Shown: positions 12,101-24,675, counted from the stretch's first letter. The stretch: 64,000 nt of DNA from Caenorhabditis elegans (GCF_000002985.6 NC_003283.11:1302001-1366000), one strand, 5' to 3'. The notes: generated by a model from the letters alone, not told the origin. A program made the numbers and translations.

Positions 12101-13060
12101 ATTAAAGGAAAATTACAGTAGAAAAAATGTTTTAAAAAAACAATTTTTTTTACCGACTTTCGATGTTTTCAGTGGCAAAAACTGTGTAATTGTCACTTTT
12201 TGACAGTCAACAAAAAATGTTCAATTTTTTTTTGAAATGTTTTATTATGGCATTCTGTCATTTTTGCACCATATTAAAATCTAGAATTTCGTCCACTTTT
12301 CTTTTTTGCAGCAGCTGGAATTAATTTTTTCTAAAATTAAGACCCAATAATCCATATTGTGGTAATTTATCCCGCGAACAGTATAAAATTTTTTTTGGTT
12401 TTGGCCCACTTTAAAAATGTTTGGAAATTTTTTTGGGAAGTCTCATTGAGAAACTTGGTAGTTTTATGCCTGTTTTGGGTCTTTTTAGGTTTAGTTTAAC
12501 AAAATAAATCGACAAAATTTTTAGACTTTTTTAGGCAATTGCCGGATGTGTCTTAATTGCGAAAATTGTGAATTGCCAATTCAACGAATGAAAGATCAAA
12601 ATCTGCACATTTTTATGAGTTGGTCTAGTATAAATCAGTTTTTCCTCCTTTTTTTGGGGATTTTTTTTGAAAATGTGTGGAATTCCAGAAAATTCCGAAA
12701 ACTATGATTCTCGAAATTGCTAATTTTTTCCAAAAATGAATTTATTTGGCGAAAGGTATTTTCGAGAAACTAGATTTTTTGCCAGCACTGTATAGCGATG
12801 AAGTTGATGGGAATGAAATTCCAAATGCCAATTATGGTAACACGACCTGCTGTTAGAAATTCTCGTATATCTAGAATATCGTTCGTTCAAAAAAATCTGG
12901 TTAGTTTTTGAAACAAGTCCGCAACAATTTCCCAGACCATGATCAAGACCAGTAATTGTTGATAACAAATATTGTGCTAAATCCAAAATCCTGCCGCCAA
13001 CATGAGTCTCGTGTGGGCACGAGTCACAGCTAAATAAACGTGAGGTGCAGGTGTCGGAGC
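9123..13060. other. Gene-poor, several repeat copies
   Basis: No gene is supported. Contents: a degraded TTGCCCAAGTTT palindrome (10075-10370); a CACGTGGTGTCA element (10392-10625); a unit with GAGCACGTGCCTAGTTAC (10735-10825, relative near 33045); and a long copy of the GGTGGAGTAG family lacking clear ends (about 11935-12480). The 128-codon minus-strand frame at 12720-13106 overlaps the promoter of the next gene and has no ATG start or motif. Confidence 0.5.
10392..10625. repeat. CACGTGGTGTCA terminal-inverted-repeat element, composite
   Basis: Ends CACGTGGTGCCAGGCTGTCC and GACACTGTGACACCACGTG are inverted copies. Inside are GTAGATCAA words and CCCGCATTTTTTG. A second partial copy seems to follow directly, carrying CTGACGTCACATTTTTTGGG. 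Relatives are at 20559-20743, 56838-56990 and 60494-60665. Confidence 0.75.
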
Positions 13061-13074
13061 CCCTTGACAGTCTG

Positions 13075-13082
13075 TATAAAAG
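13075..13082 (+). promoter_or_regulatory. TATA box of small secreted-protein gene
   Basis: TATAAAAG lies 37-44 bases before the ATG at 13119, so transcription would start only a short way before it. A GATA word (TTGATAAC, near 12959) lies further upstream, as in many intestinal genes; its role is inferred. Confidence 0.6.
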
Positions 13083-13118
13083 CATAAATTTTGATTCGTT
13101 GTTCAACTCCCATTGATC

Positions 13119-13454
13119 ATGTCTAAAAATCTGATATTTTCATTAATCTTGTCAACAGTTTTCATTGCAAAAGTGTCCGGCGTGGTTGACGATGCAACTC
13201 GACAAAAAGTTCAAGATGCTCTCCTAGAAGCATTGGCTAAAATCAGCTCTGTAACAGAACCATCAGTTCCAGAAGGATCCATAATCTCATCGCAGAATGC
13301 AAATGAAGACTCCAAGAAGTTGCAGTTCAACTCTGAAGTTTTAGAGTTAGCAAGTCAAATTCTTGTGGAAAAGTATGGAGTTGAAATACTAGATGCAGCA
13401 AACGTAGTGCTCCAGGAGCTTCAATCAGAAACTACCACCGCTGAAAGCAAGTGA
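13119..13454 (+). CDS. Small secreted protein, unknown function
   Basis: Single-exon gene for 111 residues. Residues 1-20 form a clear signal peptide (MSKNL, then a leucine/isoleucine/phenylalanine core, cleavage probably after VSG), so the product should enter the secretory pathway. The mature part is acidic, has no cysteine and looks helical, with two amphipathic stretches around residues 23-45 and 72-106 joined by a Ser/Pro/Asn-rich linker. The ATG at 13119 is chosen because it directly starts the signal peptide; an in-frame TTG six bases upstream is not a start in worms. A TATA box lies about 40 bases before it, and no canonical AATAAA is obvious after the stop. No family was recognised. 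Signal peptide, tight TATA promoter and normal codon use make it a likely real gene; the function is open. Confidence 0.75.
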   Translation: MSKNLIFSLILSTVFIAKVSGVVDDATRQKVQDALLEALAKISSVTEPSVPEGSIISSQNANEDSKKLQFNSEVLELASQILVEKYGVEILDAANVVLQELQSETTTAESK

Positions 13455-14419
13455 CAAAGATTCAACTTTTTTGAATTAAAGTAGTTTGTCTGATGCTGTT
13501 AATGAATAGATTCACGATTGTAAACTGTATGTTGAATTTTTAAAAAAAGTAAAATTTTTAAATCGGCAGTTTGCAGTTTGCCAATTTGCCAGAACTTTTT
13601 GAAATCCTTTTTAACCTCAAAAAGTTAAAAGAAAAGCCATTTGAAAAGTTTTTAATTCCGATTTATTTCAGTCAATATTACAGACAAATTGTGTACAAGA
13701 CAAGTAACAATGCCATAAATACAAATGACAAAGTACATAAGGAACCCGTATTTCGATATCTCCATTGATTATGTGAATAAGAAGAAGAGTACTGTAGTCG
13801 TTTGGCAATGTACGAAGACGCGTATTCTCGTGAGCCAAATGGTGATGAAAAACAGTCTTCTGAGTTACATTTCTCCGTGGCACAAAAACACCAATGTTCC
13901 GTTATGTCGAACTATAATTATTGTTAATTGAGTTTTCATTTTCAAATTCAACTTTTAAATATTTTTGACAAAGTTTACCTCTTTTTCAACTTGAAAAACT
14001 TAAAATTAAACAAAAGATTTATGGAAGAATACAGATATTTATAGAAGTTTATAGGAGTTTTTTCATGTAGAAAATTTACAGATAGACATGTATAGAAAAG
14101 GTATAGGCATTTATAAAATTTTATAGAAAATTTATAGACTTTTTTCAGAAGTTTACAGTTTTTTTTTAAATTTTCTTGAAAATTCTTAAAATTTATAGAA
14201 AATGTATAGAAATTTATTGAAGTTTATAGAATTTTTTTCATATAGAAATGTAGTAGATAATTATAGAAATGTATAGAAAAGGTATAGACATTTATAGAAA
14301 TTTATAGAATTTTTTAGAAGTTGACAGATTTTTTTCTGAAACATGTTTCAGAAAAGTTTTGCAGAAAATTTATACAATTTTTTAGAAGTTTACAGAATTT
14401 TTATTTATTTTTTAAGCTA
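13455..14419. repeat. AT-rich spacer with TTTATAGAAGTTTA minisatellite
   Basis: From about 14010 to 14400 an irregular tandem of AATTTATAGAA and AAGTTTATAGAA words (10-14 bp) lies just beyond the 3' end of the minus-strand Ly6-like gene. Frames at 13571-13931 are short and unremarkable. Confidence 0.6.
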
Positions 14420-15897
14420 TTAATTAAAGTTACAGTATTGACCAATATTTAATTCAGTTTTGAGTATGCGATAATCTTTCGAGTCTCTCAAATGAGTTTT
14501 ACAGCAGAACATCAAAGAAAAACCAAGCACGAATAGTCTATTGTGTACTTCTTTTGCTACAAACTTTTCTGAATAATAAAAAAGTTGTGTTACCTGATCG
14601 AAATCATGCGGTAGGTATTCTCCAACATGAGACGGCCGGGAATGAGCGCCTAGCCCCAAATGAAGATGCTGATCATCTGTTAGAAAACTTGCAGAACATC
14701 CTCGGCCAACACCTGGAATATTAAAAAATTGTTTTCACAGCTCATGGAAAATGGAAATTTCAAGAATTGTTTCGCAAAAAAATCGCATAACAAATAAACG
14801 CACCGAGAACTTTTGTGTGTCCAGTTTCCTTATTGGTACCATTCAGGTAAAATACAAAACACGTTGAATGGCAACTTTGTGTGAGATCGGAGATATAGTC
14901 TCTGAAACCAGTGAAACTTCTGATTAACATGATTAGAAAGAGGGTGGTCGCCACGTGAAATACCTGCTTGTACATTCAGGATCACTCGTTGATATGTCGT
15001 AGTTTCGTTTTAGGAAGAAGTGACGCCATTGCTGAATTATTCACTTTTTTTGAAACATCTTACTAAGTTTTGTAGCAAAACCTATGTATGAGTAATTTTA
15101 AAAAATTATCCCCTTTTCCAAAATTTTTTTTTTCAACATAAATTTTCCTTTCAGTTTTCGGTATTTATGTTTTTTTTCTGAATCCTCGAATTTTCTTTTT
15201 TTTTCTCTTGCTCTCCTCGGCCTAAGACTAAGCCCGAGCCTAAGCCTAAGACTAAGCATAAGCCTAAAAACAGGAAAATCCTAAGCCTAAATAGCTAACG
15301 CTCGCCACTGACGCCACGCTGACGCCTAATCCTAACCCTGAGCCAAAACCTAAACCTAAGCCTAATCCTAAGACTATGACCAAGCCTAAGCCTAATAACC
15401 CTAAATAGCGTCAGTGCTAACGCTCCCCCACTGACGCCAAGCCTATGCCTATGCCTAAGCTTAGACCTAGAGCTAAGCCAAAGCTGAAGTCTAAGCCAAA
15501 GCCTATCCGCACTCCAAAACATGTTCAATCGTGTTTAAAAATTACAGTGAATTTTTTTAAAAACAATTTTAGGCAATGATGGTTTTTGAGCAAAAAAAAA
15601 ATTTGACAATGAAAAAGTAAATGAGTATTTAAAAAATGATAATGGCTTTTACTATTCTTAAGGTGAAATATTACAGTTTGGGCCTGACAAAATATGCTTT
15701 GATCTATTCAGGTTTACGACAAACATTAATATTGCAGAAAATGTAATATTTTATAAAATTTTTCAGAAACTTACCCAGACAATAAAATCATTTGCACATG
15801 AGTAACATTTTATTGCGTGAGCCGTATGCCACGTGGCAAACGTGAAAAATAAAAAGACAAGCCGGATCAGCGGAGATATTGCGCTCCAAAAGAGCAT
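14420..15897 (-). CDS. Ly6/uPAR-like secreted protein, ODR-2/HOT-type
   Basis: Four exons read on the minus strand: 15897-15775, 15031-14964, 14901-14804, 14712-14420, joining in phase into 193 residues. Residues 1-28 are a signal peptide. The mature chain opens IKCYSC, the classic start of a three-finger Ly6/uPAR domain. Cysteines are at 31, 34, 61, 74, 78, 102, 166, 167 and 190; an NGT glycosylation site is at 84. Spacing and the GRGC motif recall the worm ODR-2/HOT family of neuronal Ly6 proteins; that placement is inference. An acceptor (TTTTTCAG) ends 18 bases before the ATG, fitting trans-splicing. The 3' end is uncertain: GTAACAC...TTCAG (25 nt) after residue 139 is too short to be an intron, so I read through it, but longer introns using later AGs would change the tail. 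No GPI-anchor tail is visible. Intron 1 carries a telomere-like array. Confidence 0.72.
15226..15500 (-). repeat. Telomere-like array (GCCTAA) in intron
   Basis: Degenerate GCCTAA lies inside intron 1 of the Ly6-like gene and includes AATAGCGTCAGTGCTAACGC-type segments also found at 34650 and 16800. It is preceded by T-rich sequence and CTCTTGCTCTCCTCGGCCTAA, the shared left flank of this array family. Confidence 0.85.
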
Positions 15898-16545
15898 TGG
15901 AGCATAGCCAGAGACGTCTGAAAAAGAAAAAAAGAGAAATGCACTTTTTGTGAATTCGAGTGTTAATTTTGCAAAAAGTTTAGAGTGTTCGAACTTGATG
16001 TAGAATAATACAATATTTTGGAAAAGCCTGAATAAAAGAAGGATGGATAAGGCTAAGAGAAATAAAAACCTAGCGATTAAGTAAGGCGAGTAGTAGGAGT
16101 AGGAAGCACTGGGAGAGAGGGGGGGGGGCGGCTGAGAGAAGAGTATAATTGCATTTTGGGCTCTTCTCATCAACGCCTTTTTGTCGACTGCCTGTGATAT
16201 GGATTCAGCGAAAATAAAAGAAACACGGATTTCGTTTTTGTAAATATTGAAAACTTAGATAAATAACTTAAAATCACGACTGTAGAGCACCTGATACGCG
16301 GAAATCGAAAAAAGGTACGCCGTTTTTAGTAAGAGATTATTCAGTGTTCAAATGATAGACTTAAGCTTAGATCTTGAAAAGTTAACATTTTGCAGCATTA
16401 TATGTACATTTCAAGCGTTCATTATTAGTTTTTTTAAAATTTTTATTTCTTTTTTTCACTATTTGTGTGTGTGTGTGTTTGTGTGTTTTTTTTGTGAATT
16501 GTTGAATTATCTGAAACTTTTTTTCTCTCTCTTTCTCCAACTGCC
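15898..16545. other. Upstream region of Ly6-like gene, no gene
   Basis: The upstream side of the minus-strand gene, with an eight-base G run near 16120 and a short GT microsatellite near 16464. Nothing coding is supported. Confidence 0.45.
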
Positions 16546-16918
16546 CAGCCTATGCCTAAGCCTAAACCAAAGCCTGAGCCTACGCCTAAGCCTAAGCCAA
16601 AACCAAAGCCAAAGCCAAAGCCAAAGCCAAAGCTTCAGCCTGAGTCTAAGCCTCAGCCAAAGCCTAAGCCTAAGCCTAAGCCTAAGCCTAAAACTAATAC
16701 TAAGACTAAGCCTGAGCCTAAGCCTTGGCCTAATCGCGTTGATCGGCCAACAGGAACCCCCTTAAAAATTTAAAAAAAAAACCGGAAAATCCTAAGCCTA
16801 AATAGCGTCAGTGGCGAGTGTAAGGCTACGCCCAAGCCAAGCTTGAGGCAACGCCTAAGCCTAAGCTTGAGCCTACGCCTAAGCCTAAGCCTGAGCCTAA
16901 ACCTAAGCCTAAGCCTAA
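16546..16918 (-). repeat. Telomere-like array (GCCTAA/GCCAAA), two blocks
   Basis: Blocks at 16546-16735 and 16800-16918 are separated by non-repeat sequence and an AATAGCGTCAGTGGCGAG segment. AAGCCAAAGCCAAAG variants are prominent. Frames of 137 and 73 codons through it (LSLSLS, KPKPKP) are repeat translation. Confidence 0.88.
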
Positions 16919-19254
16919 ACCACAAAAAACATGAACATTTTTTCCAGTTCTAATTCCCAATTACCATCAATTATATTGCCGTGGTTCGGGAAAAAAATTC
17001 AAAAATAGTCCACATGTGTCAATGACGAAATTTCGATTCTTGAGCTTTTGATTTCTAAAGTTGCCTAATTCAAATATTTTTGGCAACTGACAATTCCGAA
17101 ATTTAAAAAAACTATGCTTCTTCAAAATTTTGAATTTCCATCTAGCTGAGTATAAAAATATAAATATCTCAACTTAAATGGATGACACGCAAAGTAAGCT
17201 CAAGTGAAATGTCAAAAGGGTACTTGAATCCTTTTTTAACCGCCTATCGGCTATTATTCGTGCAAGCGTCAGAGGTCCGAAAAAAATTGGGCAATGAGTT
17301 TTATGACGGAAGAGCTAATCTGAATGCGGGAGGCCTCACAGAAACAAATTTCGCCCCAGCGAAAGTGGTGTTCATCATTCCCCACTACTAGGAAGAATAT
17401 GTGTTCTCATCAGGATGTACTTGACACGCCAACGATTTACTACGAGAAATGAGTTTTGGAATGTGGCTGAGAAAATAGGAATATTATAGAACAGAAATAA
17501 AGTTTTGTGCAAAACCAAGATATGGGCGGAGTCGGTTTTTGAGCATTTTGTAGGTGGAGCTATATATAATAAGAGAAGGTAAAACCTCACTGGATTTTTT
17601 TTTAATTCTAAAGAAGAAACGGGAAATGTTTCAGAATTTGAAAAAAAACTATAAAAAAGTGAGGGAAGAGCTAAAAGAACAAGGCGAGGGGGGGGCAAAT
17701 ACGTCGATTCACGGGAGCCGTGAAGCGGAACATGATAGGAGAAGATGAAGTAGTAGAAAAGAGCAAGATGGAGCTCAACTTGGGACACACAAATGGACGC
17801 CCGAACCTCTTCACCGGAGCTGCTCCGCGTTCAGTGACGTTTTGATCGAATTGAAAAGACAGACGTGTGTAGAATTGGACTCCTGATGGATGCCGTTTTT
17901 GGTGGATGGCTGGGTAGATAGAAGGAATTTATTTTGATGGAAAAGGAGGAGGTATTATAAAATTGTGGCTTACATGCCAAAAAGGGTGAGTGGGAATGGG
18001 AAGATGTAATGAGAAAGATGTCCAAAAAGTGACCGACACTGAATATGGAAAATATTCCACTGAAACGGTTTTTCTAAATTTTTTCTAAACTAAAGTTATA
18101 TAATTTTGCTTAAAAAAGGGTTTTTTGACAGTTCAATCGATTTTTTAGAACTTTCCAAGAAATGTGAACTTTTTGAGTTAATATGAGCATTATTGTAGAT
18201 TTAGGCTTAGGCGTTGTCTTAGTGTTAGGCTCAGGCTTAGGCTTATGCTCGGCGGTGGAGAATGGAAGATAAAGAAATTCCAGAAACCTTAATAATTCAG
18301 AAAAAGAAAAAAATGAGACATTCCAAAGTCGGACAAAAAAAGCCATTTAAAAAATTGTCGAAACGTAAGCCTGGGAAAACTGCGAAAAGGCGAAAATTTC
18401 ATAGAAATTTCTTCGGAGATTTTTTTCATAAGGTTTATATAAATTTTATCAGAAAATTATAGAACGATTTAATTTTTATTTCAAAAAAATATAATACATT
18501 TTCTCGTTGTTTTTCGCACGAAAATTCAATTTCAGGAGATTCATGACAGACATGACAACTTTTTGTCATGTCTGTTCACGACAGCCATGACAAAAAAGTT
18601 TGTCGGAATGTGGCGGTGGCAAAAAAAAGAAGATAAATATAAAAAGAACACACATAGCACACACAAATAGGCAGCAAAAAGAAGCAAAAAGAAGGTGTCA
18701 CGGTGAGCGCACCGAAATCGTCGGAAATGCATGAAAAACTGCAAGGGAAAGTGTGTGCATTTTCATATCAAACCAGGGGGGGGGCAGAGCTCCAGTAGTC
18801 AACTCTTAGGCTTTTCTTATTTCGCCTCCGCTCTTTCTCCTTTTTTTGCCAACTGTTTGAAGTGAAGGAGGGTAAAAATGTTGCGCCGCCGGTCACTATG
18901 TCCTTGTCTTGGAATTTTTGATGAGCCAGAGAAATTTGACGGACGAGGGGGGAAAGTGGCTATTCGAATTTTTTATTCACCATTTTTGTTAAAAAAAATA
19001 CTGAAGACGTTTTTTGATAATTTTGATAATTTTTCAAACAATTATAACTCCGAAACTAGAAAGGCTATCAAAAAATTTTCAACTAACAAAATATTTTTCA
19101 TGACTCTGTCCATTTGTTTTCATGATTTAAAATTATTCATTAAAATCATGGCAAGATGTAAAGCGGCCGACATCTCGTGGGTTTATTATTGAGAATAATT
19201 ACTTAAACGAATGCCTATTTATTTTTGAACTTGTTAGCCAGTGGGAATTTTGTC
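16919..19254. other. No supported gene; possible small ORF at 17182
   Basis: A 69-codon frame from a true ATG at 17182 to 17391 (+) has balanced codon use and a hydrophobic end (KVVFIIPHY) before its stop, with a TATA-like stretch upstream. It could be a small gene or a gene fragment, but no family is recognised. A short TTAGGC block is at 18195-18247. From 18541 a short inverted segment of TCATGACAGACATGACAA words occurs. The rest is unremarkable. Confidence 0.35.
18195..18247 (+). repeat. Short telomere-like block (TTAGGC)
   Basis: About nine degenerate TTAGGC units, followed by GGCGGTGGAG and AATTCCAGAAACC, the reversed shared flank of the telomere-like family. Confidence 0.7.
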
Positions 19255-19690
19255 TAAATTATAATGATCCAAAACAACCAAATATCATTAAAAAAACACT
19301 CCAAAAAAATTTAGATTTTTCATAGTTTTCGGTCAAAGATTTGGCAAATTGCCAAAATTTTGAAAAAAATATGAGCTTTTGAGAAAATCTAAAGCATGTT
19401 CCGACCCCTGCAGTATTTTAATACAAATAATTAAAACAAAATTACAGTATAAAAAATGTAGGAAATAAAAAATTTTTTGTCGACTTCCAAAATTATGAGT
19501 GGCAAAAACTGAGTAATTGTCACTTTTTGACGGTAATTGAAAATTTTTAAAAATTTTTAAAGCAATTTATTCTGATATTTGGTCATTTTGGCACCATCGG
19601 AGTAGTTTTTAACACTTTTTTTTAAAACACAAATTTTTTTGAACAGTTTTATTTTGATATTCGCTCATTTTTGACATAAAAGTCCCAGCC
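19255..19690 (+). repeat. GGTGGAGTAG palindromic family, internal copy
   Basis: Aligns by eye with 57340-57700: AATGATCCAAAACAACCAA at the left, AGTGGCAAAAACTGAGTAAT and TCACTTTTTGACGG in the middle, GATATTCGCTCATTTTTG at the right. Outer ends are lost. Confidence 0.7.
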
Positions 19691-22600
19691 TTGATTCAGC
19701 AAGTAAAAAAATACTCTAGAATTTTGAAACGAAAAGTTGTAAATTCTCCATAACTTCAGAAAATTTGCCTTAATCGTATCGGATCGATATAGGTATCGAA
19801 ACTTATAATGCTCAAAAAATATTCAAAAAATTAAAATCGTGTAGTTCGTAAAGCTCAACAAAAACGAAGCGATAAGAGAACCCGAAAGATACAAGACAGA
19901 GTAGCCGCATTTCAAAATCTGTGACCATCAGTGGCATGCGGTAATTCAGTTGACTATCGTCGGGTGTCGAGTTGACAAGATTTCAATGTTTCTAAGGCAG
20001 GAGGGCAAAAAGAGAAACGTATGAAAAAGAAGGGAAAGGAGCAAAAAGTTTTGAAACTCTCTCTCTCTTTCCTCGTTTTCTCCAATACCACCGAGCCCCC
20101 CTTTTACATAGGTCCCCCACACCCTTCCCTTTAAACGAAAATCTTCTCCAAAATCTGCACTATTTTTTCATAGAAGCGGCATGCACACGCAATAGAGGGA
20201 AGGCCCTCCCATTTTCGATACATTTTGGTCATTGAAATGCGTTCCGGATGTCCGATAGAATTTGAGATTCTGTACGTTTTAAGAAGTGCCGAGCCTCCCT
20301 TTGAAATATTTCAAGTGGTGGTGGTGGTGGATATATAATGACTTTTTTTGAGGAGATAAAATGTGTGCAATGTATAAAATGGCTTTAAAAAAAAGCTGAA
20401 ACCAAAACTTTTGTAATAGAATTTATGTTAGCGCCGGTTTATTATGCTTCGCTGGGATTTCAGAAACTGACTGGAATTTCGTAGAAATTCATTTAACAAC
20501 CTAAAAACCTTCTCCATCTGTTTTCAGAAATTGCTGTTGATGCACTTAGAACATTTAGACGTGGTGTCAGAGTGTCCCATCCAGTTTGATCTACGTAGAT
20601 CTACGAGAATCACGGAAATTTAAACGCAGACTTTTTAACTGATTTCGCATCATTAAGAACGTGCTGACTTCACTTCTTTTTTTGGGGAAAAATTATCGAT
20701 TTTTTGTAGATCGAACAGTAATGGGACAGCCTGACACCACGTGCACTTGAGGGTTAATATACAATAGTGTGATAAAGCGGGCGAAAAGAGGATACGCAAA
20801 GAAACTAGTGTCTAATCGGTTCAAAATTAAAAAGAAAACATTACAAAAGAAATGTATATTGAACATTATGATTTTCACCTGATAAATAAATATATTGTTT
20901 ATTCACTTACATTTGGCATATGTTTGAAAAATTTAGGATAAGTTTTAAAAATATTTATATTTTTTAAAAGCAAACATTCTCTAAACTCAAAAACCAAACA
21001 ATTACGGCGAAGCCTACACACAACATTTTCTAAAGTTTCAGACACAAAAGAACAACAATGGCTTCCTCATACTCTTCCTCACTTCCCCTTTTTTGAACGT
21101 CGTTCATTTTGAAAAGAAAATAAAAGACGGGAGGCTTTTTGAACGTCACTGATCGTTAGGACTGGAAGACCAGAGAGCTATTTTTTTGAATTTTTTTTTT
21201 GAGAAAAAGTTTATTTAAAAAACGCTTTAAAAGATTTTGCGAATTATTCATTATACAGAATTTTCGCTCTGTTCGAGAATTTTGCAAGTTTAAAAAAAAC
21301 TAAATTATGGATTGATGTAATTCATATTTTTTCTAAACTAAAATAGTATAGCTTGATAATTCTGACAGATGAACAAAAAATAAAATAAAAATTGAAAAAA
21401 AAAACCGAAAAAATATGTAAGGACGTCCGGCGGCACATTTTATGATTTGTTGGACGGCGATAAATCTGAAGAGGAGGAGCACGACGCCCCAGAGCAATGG
21501 CCTTCAAGAACAAAGGATTACGGAGGGGTGAAAGGGGGAAGGAAATAGGATTATACAGAAACTAGGGGCAAGGAAAAAAATCTAGAAAGCGGTGGTGCTG
21601 GAACACAAAAAAGAAATTCGAAAACATGTGTAGTTTGTAAAATGTATAGTTGTTTGCATTGAGATAGATACCCTGCTTCCTCTCAACAAATCCGGCTTAC
21701 ATAGTCGCGGTGGAGGAGTTCTATATATGAAATTATTTCAATTTTGGCGGCGGCGGGATGGTCCCTCAGGAGAAGTTGATGAACCCGAATGTGTAGACTA
21801 CTATGTATATATTTATTTATGAGAAGGAATAAAGCTAGTCACATTGAGATGTGTATGTGGGGATATAAGTGAGAACATGAACAACATGTTCCTATTTTTC
21901 TCGCATTTTTTAGAATTGTGTTTTATGTGTTATAGCTAGGAAAGAAACTAGGTCTGTCTGCCATCATGCCAGCCTATTCATTTTTTCATGAACTGTGTAG
22001 TGTTCAATTACTGATCGCTCGCAGTAGGGCCGTTGAAGGTAGGTTGAAGGCCAAAATTAGCTACCTTGAAGGCATGACAAAAACCTAGATATCCAAAGTG
22101 GGGGCAGACTAGGCGTTAAAGGAAGGTAGGCGCCTTTGCAAGATCTCCCGGAAGTCCCTGAATTCAAAACTGTCAGTTTGCAGGTGTGTAAGGTTTCAAT
22201 TTTTGTTCTTTTGTCAGCTATCGAGCTAAATTCGTAGTTTGCACGATGAGCATATAGGATAAGTATAGCATGTCAGAGCTTAAAACAAGTCGTCTTGATG
22301 TTTCAGTTTAGGATTGATTTTTGAATCATGAATCAAGGGTGACTATCGTGTCAAATTTATAACGAAAAATGTTTTAAAAAAATTACAGACAATTTACACT
22401 GAAAATTATTAATTAATCAGTTACCGTTTATTCTCTAACGAGGAAAGTAGAAAGAATTCTTCAAAAATAGGGAAACCCCGAAAAAAATATTGACAAATCG
22501 AAACATGTAGGTTTTTTCGATATTCCTAAAAAACTGAAAAACCTACACCCTTGTTATTTATGTGGTGTTACAACATTGGGTATTAAAAATATAAAGGAAG

Positions 22601-24675
22601 TGTTTCAAATGTCAAATTTTAACAATGAATTATTTTTCAAATCTTAATCCATGCTATTTTCAGCTATTTAATTGTTATCTTTAACAAAAAAGGTACTATT
22701 CAACTAATCCCAAGAACGACGGAAGAAGTTTTGATAAAGGGAGTTTTTAAGTTTTCAAAAATCAAAGAAACGGCTGAATAAAATTTGAACTCCCGCTGAA
22801 GTTAGTGACGTCATTTTTGATAATAAAAAAATCATAAATTTTTACAGGTCATTACGAATTATTTTCTATCATTTAAAGCAAAACAATTTTGACTCTGCTC
22901 CACCTTTAATTTCGAAAAAAATTTCTTTGTTTAAAGCTGGAGTATGAAAAATGTAGGAAAAACATTTTTTTTTGGTCGACTTCCAAAATTATGAATGGCA
23001 AAAACTGAGTAATTGTCACTTTTTGACAGTAATTGAAAATTTTTAAAAATTTTTAAAGCAATTTATTCTGATATTTGGTCATTTTGGCACCATCGGAGTA
23101 GTTTTTAACACTTTTCCCACTGGCATTACTCCACCTTTGTTGTTTCAGCTATAGTACCATGGCAATTATAAGCTATGGTAACTATGGTAATTTATTTTTG
23201 GAAAGCAAAAACAAATATTGAGGACAATTTAAAATCTAAGACACGTACTCTATTGACGAAATATAAAAATACAATAAGAAGTTCGCAAAATTCAAGAAAT
23301 AATCAAAGCTTTTAATATGAATATACTGATCCATTTTGAAAAAGGACAAAAAGCTGAGCACGAGATAAGTAGAAGTACGAGAGACACTAACACTCTCTTA
23401 ACACTAATGAAACCCTATGCAACTGGCGCATTTAACTTGTGGCTTGTTCTTGAATTATTCATCTCTCGCTCTTGCTCTTTCTTAACTTTTGAGGGGTTAG
23501 TAAACGCAAAAATAGTGGCAAGTGAGCACTAGTGAACATGAAACGAGATAATTAAATGTAATAGTGGGACGTTAGTAGTGTTCAAATACGATTGTGAATT
23601 ATTCAGAATGCTTTGAACAGAAATTCGGGGCCTGGCGACCACGAAAATAGGAAAAAAGAATAAACACCTGTTCAGGGAATTAGTGAACGAATTTTTCTGG
23701 CGAAGCTTGTCATTGGGAAAACATTGGGATTTGAGAGCGAAAAGAGAACACGAATGGGTATTTTGTCCGAGGGAAGAGTTGGATAATCTATAATTCCAGA
23801 TTTTTCCATGAAACCATGAAACTAGAACTAAAATATGTTTTTTTTAATGTATTATTTTCTGGTTTGTGTATTTGTAGAAAAATTCAATTGTTTTTTTTTT
23901 GAATTTTCAATTAGCAACATTAAAAAAATTGTCCTTCATTCCGTTAAAATCTCCACAGTACTCTTAATTTTTTCCAAACTACTGCTACACGTTTGGCATT
24001 TCTATCCCCATCCAAAAAATCCACTTGTGCTCAGATGCTATATTTTTCTTGTCACTTGTCATTCTACCAATAAACAACACCCGAATCACTAGCTGTTCAT
24101 CATTCTATGAACACACTGAAAATAAACAAAAACATCCGGAGTAAAGCAACAAGAAAACTGATGATGATGTTGTGTAAGATGAAGCCGTCTATATGGATGA
24201 TTCTGAGCAACTAACAAGAAAGAAAACGAATTGAGAACACCTGCCTCCGCGAGATGAAAAGATGAGATGAGATTGACAAAACGTGACTGACAGGTTGAAA
24301 GTAAAGGCTCCCGACAAATTATTAAGCGATGCGTTGTGGTTTGGGTCCTCGGGGGACAAGTGGCGTTGGACAAATTATGGAGAAGTTTTGAGGGGAAACG
24401 AGAAACACCTGCCTTGGAGTTACCTCCGATCTAATTTTGAATATGGCTGCCACTCAACTGGTGGTTGTGAGAAAAAGCTGATTAGGAATTTGAATGAGTT
24501 TGTGGTCATAAATTTCCATTTCAAAACAGAAAATTTTTCATTAAAAATGTTTCGATTTACTTTGGCATTTAAAATTTTCAAACTTCAAAAAGTTTTGAAC
24601 TGAAGTTTTTTTTAACTTTCAAAGTATTTTAAAATTCTTTATTTTATTTTTTTTGCAGGAAACAATACAAATTAG
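19691..24675. other. Gene-poor interval
   Basis: No gene is supported. A CACGTGGTGTCA element lies at 20559-20743 and a partial GGTGGAGTAG-family copy at 22940-23138, next to TGGCATTACTCCACC. At 21410-21545 one plus frame reads as a plausible acidic peptide (FYDLLDGDKSEEEEHDAPEQ) but lacks a start or good splice sites. Frames near 23317 and 24283 have no recognisable features. Confidence 0.4.
20559..20743. repeat. CACGTGGTGTCA inverted-repeat element
   Basis: Left ACGTGGTGTCAGAGTGTCCC and right GGGACAGCCTGACACCACGT form inverted ends about 185 bp apart. Internal GTTTGATCTACG and TGTAGATCGAAC are also inverted. The GTGCTGACTTCAC segment corresponds to GTGCTGACGTCAC in sister copies. Confidence 0.82.

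Noticed and set aside
12720..13106. 128-codon minus-strand frame
   Set aside because: It begins without an ATG, has no recognisable motif, and lies over the TATA box and upstream region of the secreted-protein gene.
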